Source: DASVHS01 sp035468985 | Lineage (GTDB): Bacteria; Acidobacteriota; Thermoanaerobaculia; Gp7-AA8 | Assembly: GCA_035468985.1 (NCBI GenBank) | Contig: DATISF010000028.1 | Coordinates: 1 to 64,000, forward strand | Direction: 5' to 3' | DNA: 64,000 nt | Shown: positions 26,118 to 33,600 of the stretch, one piece after another | Layout of the letters: the number at the start of each line of letters is the position of its first letter | Position numbering within the stretch: the first letter of the stretch is position 1 | Program-made: the position numbers and the translations under genes | Notes under the pieces: model-generated | Seen by the model: only the letters and a program-made list of their open reading frames with translations | Database searches by the model: none | Told to the model about the DNA's origin: nothing

Positions 26118-29100
26118 GCTCGAGTGGTACAAGGACGCCGTCATCTACCAGGCGCACGTCCGTTCGTTCTTCGACAGCAACGACGACGGTATCGGCGATT
26201 TTCCCGGGCTCACCCGCAAGCTCGACTACCTGCAGGACCTCGGCGTCAACGTCCTGTGGCTGCTGCCGTTCTACCCCTCGCCGCTGCGCGACGACGGATA
26301 CGACATCGCGAACTACACGGCGGTTCATCCGGGGTACGGCACGCTGGCGGATTTCAAAGTGCTCATGCGCGAGGCGCACCGGCTCGGCATTCGCGTCATC
26401 ACCGAGCTCGTCGTCAACCACACGAGCGATCAGCACGCCTGGTTCCAGAAATCGCGCCGCGGCAAGTCGCCGTTCCGCGATTACTACGTCTGGAGTGACA
26501 CGCCCGACCGCTTTCGGGAGGCGCGCATCATCTTCAAGGATTTCGAGACGTCGAACTGGGCGTGGGACCCCATCGCAAAGGCCTATTACTGGCATCGCTT
26601 CTACTCGCATCAGCCCGATCTGAATTTCGACAATCCGGCCGTTCACGACGCGCTCTTCAAAGTCCTCGAGTTCTGGATGGATCTCGGCGTCGACGCCTTC
26701 CGTCTCGACGCCATTCCGTATCTCTACGAGCGCGAAGGGACGATCTGCGAGAACCTCCCCGAGACGCACGTGTTCCTCAAGAAACTGCGCGAGCATCTCG
26801 ACGCGAAGTATCCCGGCAAGATGCTCCTGGCGGAAGCGAACCAGTGGCCGGAGGATACGCTGCCGTACTTCGGAAACGGCGACGAGTGCCACATGGCCTT
26901 CCACTTCCCCGTCATGCCGCGCATGTTCATGTCGCTGGCGATGGAGGACCGATTCCCGATCGTCGACATCATGAGCCAGACGCCGGTGATTCCCGAGAGC
27001 TGCCAGTGGGCGATGTTTCTCCGCAATCACGACGAGCTGACGCTCGAGATGGTCACGGAAGAGGATCGCGACTACATGTGGCGCACTTACGCCCGCGACC
27101 GCGAGGCCCGCATCAACCTCGGCATCCGCAGACGGCTGGCCCCGCTGATGGAAAACCATCGCGCCCGCATCCATCTGATGAACGGCCTGCTGTTCTCGTT
27201 TCCGGGAACGCCGATCATCTATTACGGCGACGAGATCGGGATGGGCGACAACATCTATCTTGGCGATCGCAACGGCGTGCGCACGCCGATGCAGTGGAAC
27301 TCGGATCGCAACGCCGGCTTCTCGCGTGCGAATCCCCAGAAGCTCTATCTGCCGGTGATCATCGATCCGCAGTATCACTACGAGCAGGTCAACGTCGACG
27401 CGCAGCAGAACAACCAGTATTCGCTGCTGTGGTGGATGAAGCGGCTGCTCTCGCTCCGCAAGCGCTATCGCGCGTTCGGCCGCGGGACCATGGAGTTCCT
27501 CCATCCCGAGAACCGGAAGATCCTGGCGTACGTCCGGCGATTCGAGGACGAGACGATCCTGGTCGTGGCCAATCTCTCGCGGCTCGTGCAGACATTCGAG
27601 CTCGATCTCTCGCAGTTCCGGGGGATGACCCCGGTCGAGCTGTCCGGGCGGGTTCGTTTTCCGGAGATTGGTGAGCGGCCCTACTTCCTGAACCTCGGCC
27701 CCTTCGCGTTTTACTGGTTTGCGCTGGAGCGGCGCGCTGTTCCTGAAGTCACCGTGGGCGAGGAAGTTCCGCTGGTCGGAGCGAAGAAGTGGGAGGAGGT
27801 CTTCGCCGATCGCAATCGCGAAGCGCTCACGGCCGCGATCACACATTACGTGCGCAGCCGCCGCTGGTTCGCGGGCAAGGCGCACACGGTCTCGAATCTT
27901 ACGATTCGCGAGCTCTTCGCGTTGCCGAAGCGATCGGCGTACCTCAGCCTGATCGACGTGGAGTTCACCGAGGGCGAGCCGCAGACCTATCTCCTGCCGC
28001 TCGGGATCACCCAGGCGAGGCGCGCCGACGAGCAGGAGAACCCGCGGACGGCGACGCTGATCGCGCGGCTGCGCGATGGCTGCCTGCTTTACGAGCCAGT
28101 CGTCGATGACACCTTCGCGCAGACGCTCCTCGACACGATCGCGCGCAAACGGCAGATCAAGGGTGAGCGCGGCGTCATCGCCGGCGCACCGTCGCGCGCG
28201 TACAAGGAGCTGCGCGGCACTGGCGATCTCGAGGCACAGGTCCTTCGCGCCGAGCAGAGCAACACCGCCATCGTGTACGGCCAGCGCCTGTTCCTGAAGC
28301 TCTTCCGTCGTCTGGAGCCGGGCATCAATACCGATCTGGAGATGACGCGCTTTTTCAACGAGGACACGGAGTTCACGTCGACGCCGCGGCTTGCGGGCGC
28401 GCTCGAGTATCGCGCCGATCGAAACGAGCCGGTGACGTTGGCGATCCTGCAGGGTTTCATGCCGAATTCCGGCGACGCCTGGACGTTCACGCTCGATGTC
28501 ATCGGCCGTTACTTCGAGCGCGTGCTCAGCGACAAGTCATCGGCTGAAAAACTCGAGAAGGCGACGCCCCGGGAGCATCCGCTGCGAATGTCGCAGCGGC
28601 CCATGCCGGACGCGGTCCGGGAAATGATCGGCCCTTACATCGACGACGCCGATCTCCTCGGCCGCCGCACCGCGGAGATGCACCTCGCGCTGGCCTCGAG
28701 GAGCGACGTGCCCGCCTTCGCGCCCGAGCCGATCACCGCCCATTACCAGCGCTCGCTCTATCAGTTCATCCGCACGCAGGCCGTGCAGACCATGCAGCTC
28801 GTTCGCCGCCGCGCGAAGGACATGAAGGAGGGCCTCGAGCTGCTGAGCAACGAGCAGACGCTGTTCGAGAGAATCAAGTCGATCATCGGCGGAAAGCTCA
28901 CCGGTCAGCGCATCCGCCTTCACGGCGACTATCACCTCGGACAGGTCCTGCATACCGCCAAGGATTTCGTGATCATCGATTTCGAAGGCGAGCCGAGCCG
29001 TCCGCTGTCGGAACGCCGCATCAAGCGATCGGCACTGCGCGACGTCGCCGGAATGCTGCGCTCGTTCCACTACGCGCCATACGCGGTCGTGTTCGGGCAG

Positions 29101-29373
29101 GCGGAGGGATCGGTGATGCGCGCCGAAGACGCGCCGGCACTCGAAGCGGGCGCACGTTTCTGGTATCGCTGGGTGAGCGCGGCGTTTCTGCGCGCGTATC
29201 TCGCGGAGAGCGCGGTGTGCGGGCATCTGCCGAAGACGCCGCAGGAGATCGAGGTTCTGCTCGACGCTCATCTACTGGAGAAGGCACTCTACGAGATCAT
29301 GTACGAGCTCAACCATCGGCCCGAGTGGGTACGGATTCCGCTGCGCGGAGTGCTCGACGTGATGGAGAAATGA
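26101..29373 (+). CDS. treS: Trehalose synthase fused to maltokinase
   Basis: A 1090-residue bifunctional protein. Residues ~8-560 are a GH13 trehalose synthase that isomerises trehalose and maltose: YQAHVRSFFDSNDDGIGDF, VDAFRLDAIPYLYE (nucleophile), MLLAEANQWPED (acid) and FLRNHDELTLEMV. Residues ~575-1090 are a maltokinase with SRRWFAGKA at its start, IRLHGDYHLGQVL (catalytic Asp) and FVIIDFEGEP (Mg2+ loop). Together they turn trehalose into maltose-1-phosphate for GlgE. The start is TTG 26101, overlapping glgE by 17 nt. The fusion itself is known in several phyla. Confidence 0.95.
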   Translation: MSTTSELEWYKDAVIYQAHVRSFFDSNDDGIGDFPGLTRKLDYLQDLGVNVLWLLPFYPSPLRDDGYDIANYTAVHPGYGTLADFKVLMREAHRLGIRVITELVVNHTSDQHAWFQKSRRGKSPFRDYYVWSDTPDRFREARIIFKDFETSNWAWDPIAKAYYWHRFYSHQPDLNFDNPAVHDALFKVLEFWMDLGVDAFRLDAIPYLYEREGTICENLPETHVFLKKLREHLDAKYPGKMLLAEANQWPEDTLPYFGNGDECHMAFHFPVMPRMFMSLAMEDRFPIVDIMSQTPVIPESCQWAMFLRNHDELTLEMVTEEDRDYMWRTYARDREARINLGIRRRLAPLMENHRARIHLMNGLLFSFPGTPIIYYGDEIGMGDNIYLGDRNGVRTPMQWNSDRNAGFSRANPQKLYLPVIIDPQYHYEQVNVDAQQNNQYSLLWWMKRLLSLRKRYRAFGRGTMEFLHPENRKILAYVRRFEDETILVVANLSRLVQTFELDLSQFRGMTPVELSGRVRFPEIGERPYFLNLGPFAFYWFALERRAVPEVTVGEEVPLVGAKKWEEVFADRNREALTAAITHYVRSRRWFAGKAHTVSNLTIRELFALPKRSAYLSLIDVEFTEGEPQTYLLPLGITQARRADEQENPRTATLIARLRDGCLLYEPVVDDTFAQTLLDTIARKRQIKGERGVIAGAPSRAYKELRGTGDLEAQVLRAEQSNTAIVYGQRLFLKLFRRLEPGINTDLEMTRFFNEDTEFTSTPRLAGALEYRADRNEPVTLAILQGFMPNSGDAWTFTLDVIGRYFERVLSDKSSAEKLEKATPREHPLRMSQRPMPDAVREMIGPYIDDADLLGRRTAEMHLALASRSDVPAFAPEPITAHYQRSLYQFIRTQAVQTMQLVRRRAKDMKEGLELLSNEQTLFERIKSIIGGKLTGQRIRLHGDYHLGQVLHTAKDFVIIDFEGEPSRPLSERRIKRSALRDVAGMLRSFHYAPYAVVFGQAEGSVMRAEDAPALEAGARFWYRWVSAAFLRAYLAESAVCGHLPKTPQEIEVLLDAHLLEKALYEIMYELNHRPEWVRIPLRGVLDVMEK

Positions 29374-29377
29374 GTTG

Positions 29378-29452
29378 ATGGGGTCAGAGCTTCGATTCGC
29401 CCCTTTTTCTGCTGGATGTAGAAAGAAGGGCGAATCGAAGCTCTGACCCCAT
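29378..29452. repeat. Long perfect inverted repeat (GGGGTCAGAGC type) between treS and glgB
   Basis: Arms of at least 27 bp (starting ATGGGGTCAGAGCTTCGATT and ending AATCGAAGCTCTGACCCCAT) flank a ~20-nt loop with CTGGATGTAG. No T-run follows, so it is not a standard terminator. The GGGGTCAGAGC word is typical of REP-type hairpins associated with Y1 (RAYT) transposases in other genomes; that link is from memory and no such gene is in the window. Confidence 0.85.
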
Positions 29453-29471
29453 AACATGGTGAGGTCGAGCG

Positions 29472-31640
29472 ATGCGAGATCGTAAGGAGACAGATGGAGC
29501 CGGTGTTCCATCGGCGACACCGAAGCCGAAAGGGAAGGGCACCAGCGGCAAGACCGCCCGCGCCCGTGTCGTCGAGGAGCTGCAGAACCTCGGGGCCGAT
29601 ATAGTTCCGAGCGTGACGATCGAAGCCGACTCCACTCCAACCGAGGACCCTTCCGCGATTCGCGAGCATCGCATCGATCAGATTCAGCCGGCCACCGACG
29701 CGCGCCACGCGGAGTCGCTGCTCAGCGACTGGGACCTTTACCTGTTCAACGAGGGCAGCCACCACGCGCTGTCGGAGAAGCTCGGCTCGCACATCGTCGA
29801 GCGCAACGGCATCGTCGGCACGAACTTCGCGGTGTGGGCGCCGAACGCCGAGCAGGTTTCTGTCATCGGCGACTTCAACAGCTGGGATCCGCGCGCCCAC
29901 CCGCTTCATCCGCGCGGCACCTCCGGAATCTGGGAAGGATTCATCCCGGACGTCGCGAAAGGAACGATCTACAAGTACCACATCGTCTCGCGTCATAACG
30001 GTTTTCGCGTCGACAAGGCCGATCCGTACGGGATTCATCACGAGACGCCGCCGCGAACCGCGTCGATCGTCTGGGACCTCGACTACGAATGGAATGACGG
30101 CGAGTGGATGCGAACGCGCAAGGCGCGCAACTCCGTCGACGCGCCGATGACGATCTACGAAGTCCACCTCGGGTCGTGGCGCCGCACGACCGACGACGGC
30201 CAGCTCTTTCGGGCAATGAGCTACCGCGAGATCGCCGAGCCTCTCGCCGAGTACGTGCGCAAGATGAACTTCACGCACGTCGAGTTTCTCCCGGTCATGG
30301 AGCATCCGTTCTATGGCTCGTGGGGTTACCAGTGCACAGGCTTCTTCGCGCCGACGAGCCGTTTCGGCACGCCGCAGGATTTCAAGTACCTCGTCGACGT
30401 CCTTCATCAGAACGGCATCGGCGTGATCCTCGACTGGGTGCCGTCGCATTTCCCTACCGATGAGCACGGGCTCGCGTACTTCGACGGCACTCATCTCTAC
30501 GAGCACGCCGATCCGCGCAAGGGATTTCATCCCGACTGGGGAAGCCTGATCTTCAACTACGGACGCAATGAGGTCCGGAGCTTCCTGATCAGCAGCGCGA
30601 TGTACTGGCTCGGCGAGTATCACGCCGACGGATTACGCGTCGATGCCGTCGCGTCGATGCTCTATCTCGACTACTCGCGCAGCCACGGCGAGTGGATTCC
30701 GAACGAGTTCGGCGGCCGCGAGAACATCGAGGCCATCACGTTCCTTCGCCGCCTCAACGAGGATGTCTACAAGGTCCATCCCGACACCCAGATGATCGCC
30801 GAGGAGTCGACGGCGTGGCCGATGGTGTCGAGGCCCACGTACGTCGGCGGACTCGGATTCGGCATGAAGTGGGACATGGGGTGGATGCACGACACCCTGC
30901 GCTACTTCTCCAAGGACCCGATCCATCGCAAGTTCCACCACAACGACCTGACGTTCCGGATGATCTACGCGTTCACCGAGAACTTCGTGCTCCCGCTCTC
31001 GCACGACGAGGTCGTGCACGGAAAGGGATCGCTGATCGGCAAGATGCCCGGCGATGACTGGCAGAAGTTTGCCAACCTGCGCCTGCTGTTCGCGGATATG
31101 TATTCGCAGCCGGGAAAGAAACTGCTGTTCATGGGCGACGAGATCGCGCAGTGGCGCGAGTGGAATCATGAGACCGGCCTGGACTGGCATCTGCTCGATT
31201 TCCTTCCGCATGCGTCGCTGCAGCGGTGGCTCGAGGACCTCAATCGAACCTATCGCGATGTCCCCGCGCTGCACGAGCTGGACATGTCCGCCGACGGTTT
31301 CGACTGGATCGACTGCTGCGACACCGAGAACAGCATCGTCAGCCTGATCCGCAAGTCGCGCTCGAAGCCCGACGAGATGGTGGTGGTCGTGCTGAACTTC
31401 ACTCCCGTTCCGCGGCACAACTACCAGGTCGGTGTGCCGGCCGGCGGACGATGGAAAGAGATTCTCAACAGCGACGCGCCGCTGTACGGCGGAAGCGGGC
31501 AGGGGAATCTGGGCGGCGTCGAAGCCGCGCCGATCCCGCTGCACGGCCGGAAGTGGTCGGTGAATCTGACACTGCCGCCGCTGGGGGCGGTGTTTCTGAC
31601 TCCCGATGGGGCGACCGCGGAGAAGCAGCGTGGCGGATAA
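29472..31640 (+). CDS. glgB: 1,4-alpha-glucan branching enzyme
   Basis: A 722-residue GH13_9 enzyme introducing alpha-1,6 branches. After a charged, probably disordered stretch (~residues 1-75) come a CBM48 domain (GIVGTNFAVWAPNAEQVSVI) and the barrel with ADGLRVDAVASMLYLDYS (nucleophile), MIAEESTAWP (acid) and LPLSHDEVVHGKGSL. The C-terminal beta domain contains VVVLNFTPVPRHNY. It is separated from treS by the inverted repeat at 29378-29452, and its end overlaps treZ. Confidence 0.96.
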   Translation: MRDRKETDGAGVPSATPKPKGKGTSGKTARARVVEELQNLGADIVPSVTIEADSTPTEDPSAIREHRIDQIQPATDARHAESLLSDWDLYLFNEGSHHALSEKLGSHIVERNGIVGTNFAVWAPNAEQVSVIGDFNSWDPRAHPLHPRGTSGIWEGFIPDVAKGTIYKYHIVSRHNGFRVDKADPYGIHHETPPRTASIVWDLDYEWNDGEWMRTRKARNSVDAPMTIYEVHLGSWRRTTDDGQLFRAMSYREIAEPLAEYVRKMNFTHVEFLPVMEHPFYGSWGYQCTGFFAPTSRFGTPQDFKYLVDVLHQNGIGVILDWVPSHFPTDEHGLAYFDGTHLYEHADPRKGFHPDWGSLIFNYGRNEVRSFLISSAMYWLGEYHADGLRVDAVASMLYLDYSRSHGEWIPNEFGGRENIEAITFLRRLNEDVYKVHPDTQMIAEESTAWPMVSRPTYVGGLGFGMKWDMGWMHDTLRYFSKDPIHRKFHHNDLTFRMIYAFTENFVLPLSHDEVVHGKGSLIGKMPGDDWQKFANLRLLFADMYSQPGKKLLFMGDEIAQWREWNHETGLDWHLLDFLPHASLQRWLEDLNRTYRDVPALHELDMSADGFDWIDCCDTENSIVSLIRKSRSKPDEMVVVVLNFTPVPRHNYQVGVPAGGRWKEILNSDAPLYGGSGQGNLGGVEAAPIPLHGRKWSVNLTLPPLGAVFLTPDGATAEKQRGG

Positions 31641-33489
31641 CGTCGCCGCGCACCACGAAACGACGACTCCTCCGCCCGCCGCTCCCGATGAGCGGAGCTC
31701 GCCCGTTCCGTTCGGGATCCCGCTCGGGGCGCGACTCATCGATTCGCAGCGCTGCGAGTTTCGCGTCTGGGCGCCGGGTCTCGATCGCGTCGGGCTCCAC
31801 ATCCTCGAGCCCGACGAGCGGCGCGTTCCGTTGACGAAGAATGCGGCCGGTTATCACGAGGCCGTCGTCGATCGCTGCGCGGAAGGGACGCGATACCTGT
31901 TCGTCCTCGACGATCGGGAGCGGCCCGATCCGGCATCGCGATTTCAGCCCGATGGTGTGCACACGGCGTCGGCGGTCGTCGGCCGTGACTTCCCGTGGAC
32001 CGGCGCGGGCTGGAAGGGAATCCCGCTCCTCGATTACGTGATCTACGAGCTGCACGTCGGCACGTTCACACACGAAGGGACATTCGACGCCGTCATCCCA
32101 CATCTCGACCGGCTCAAAGACCTCGGCATCTCGGCGGTCGAGCTGCTGCCCGTCGCGCAGTTCCCGGGAGCTCGCAACTGGGGTTATGACGGCGTGTACA
32201 TCGGCGCGGCGCAGAACTCCTACGGCGGACCGAGAGCGCTGAAGCGACTCGTCGATGCCTGCCACGCGCGTGGCCTGGCCATCGTCCTCGACGTCGTCTA
32301 CAACCACCTCGGACCGGAGGGGAACTATCTCCGCGAGTACGGGCCGTACTTCACGGACCGCTACAAGACACCGTGGGGCCCGGCGTTGAACTTCGACGGA
32401 CCGCAGAGCGATCACGTGCGATGGTTCTTCATCCACAACGCGCTGCAGTGGATCGACGAATTTCATTTCGACGCCCTGCGCGTCGATGCCGTGCACGCGA
32501 TCATCGATCACACGGCCGAGCCGTTCTTGCAGGACCTGACGACAGCCGTGCGCGCGCGTGCGGCGCAACTCGGCCGGCGCATCTACACGATCGCGGAGAG
32601 CGATCTCAACGATCCGCGGGTCATCACTCCGAAAGAAGACCTCGGACTCGGATTCGACACGCAGTGGAACGACGACTATCACCATTCGCTGCACGCGCTC
32701 CTGACCGGCGAGCGCGCCGGCTACTACGAAGGGTTCGGCAAAGCGTCGGATCTCGCTCGCACGACGAAGAACGGTTACCTCTACACCGGCCAGCACTCCA
32801 CCTACCGCGGACGCAAATACGGCGTGAAGCCGAAGACGACCGACGGCGCGAAGTTCATCGTCTGCGCGCAGAATCACGATCAGGTTGGGAACCGCATGTT
32901 CGGCGACCGCCTCTCCACGATCGTGGCGCCGGACAAGCTGCGCCTCGCCGCCGCGGCAATCGTGCTCTCACCGTTCCTGCCGATGCTGTTCATGGGGGAG
33001 GAGTACGGCGAAAAGTCGCCGTTCCAGTACTTCACCAGTCATTCCGACGAGAACCTCATCGCAGCGGTACGAAAAGGCCGCAGGGATGAATTCGAGGAGT
33101 TTGCCTGGCAGGGCGAGGCGCCCGACCCTCACGACGACGAGACGTTCCGCCGTTCGAAGCTGAACTGGCAGTTGCTCGAGCGCGATGAGCACGCATCGCT
33201 GTGGAGACTGTACAAAGAGCTCCTGCGGATCCGCCACGAGACTCCTGCGCTGCGGACACTCGATCTCGCATCGCTCGACGCCGAAGCGGATGATGAGCGC
33301 TCGCTTGTCGTCGTTCGGCGCGGGAATGCGCTCGTCGCGTTCAATTTCAGCGACAAGGTCCAGAGGATCGGTCTGCGCTTCCGGCCTGCTGAGTGGCGCG
33401 CGCTGATCGACACCGGAGCCAAGATCGAGAAGAACCGTTTGACGATGCCACCGTTTGCGTTTGCGGTGTTTGCAGCCTCGTCATCCTGA
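31630..33489 (+). CDS. treZ: Malto-oligosyltrehalose trehalohydrolase
   Basis: A 619-residue GH13_10 enzyme that releases trehalose from the ends made by TreY. I prefer GTG 31630, with GGAG 7 nt upstream; ATG 31606 is the alternative. It carries a CBM48-like N-terminal domain, YELHVGTFTHEGTF, FHFDALRVDAVHAI (nucleophile), YTIAESDLNDPRV (acid) and CAQNHDQVGNRMFG. The gene overlaps the glgB end. Its final Ser-Ser-stop (TCA TCC TGA) is contributed by the family-A repeat at 33480, so the C-terminus was set by repeat insertion. Confidence 0.94.
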   Translation: MADNVAAHHETTTPPPAAPDERSSPVPFGIPLGARLIDSQRCEFRVWAPGLDRVGLHILEPDERRVPLTKNAAGYHEAVVDRCAEGTRYLFVLDDRERPDPASRFQPDGVHTASAVVGRDFPWTGAGWKGIPLLDYVIYELHVGTFTHEGTFDAVIPHLDRLKDLGISAVELLPVAQFPGARNWGYDGVYIGAAQNSYGGPRALKRLVDACHARGLAIVLDVVYNHLGPEGNYLREYGPYFTDRYKTPWGPALNFDGPQSDHVRWFFIHNALQWIDEFHFDALRVDAVHAIIDHTAEPFLQDLTTAVRARAAQLGRRIYTIAESDLNDPRVITPKEDLGLGFDTQWNDDYHHSLHALLTGERAGYYEGFGKASDLARTTKNGYLYTGQHSTYRGRKYGVKPKTTDGAKFIVCAQNHDQVGNRMFGDRLSTIVAPDKLRLAAAAIVLSPFLPMLFMGEEYGEKSPFQYFTSHSDENLIAAVRKGRRDEFEEFAWQGEAPDPHDDETFRRSKLNWQLLERDEHASLWRLYKELLRIRHETPALRTLDLASLDAEADDERSLVVVRRGNALVAFNFSDKVQRIGLRFRPAEWRALIDTGAKIEKNRLTMPPFAFAVFAASSS

Positions 33490-33566
33490 GCCGCGAAGAC
33501 GGCGAAGGATCTCAGACTACGCAGCTTGAGATCCTTCCGCCTCGCTCCGCTCAGCATCAGAATGAC
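33480..33566. repeat. Family-A core repeat supplying the treZ stop
   Basis: GTCATCCTGAGCCGCGAAGA and CTCCGCTCAGCATCAGAATG frame the unit, with GAAGGATCTC/GAGATCCTTC inside. Its first 10 bases provide TCA TCC TGA to treZ. It ends 34 nt before treY. Confidence 0.85.
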
Positions 33567-33600
33567 GCCGGCAAAGCTCGTGCAGTGAAACAATACTGCT

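Noticed and set aside
26065..27885. A 606-codon minus-strand frame opposite treS
   Set aside because: It mirrors the treS codons; in high-GC genes the antisense frame is often open. Its translation has no family pattern, and TreS motifs on the other strand are unmistakable.
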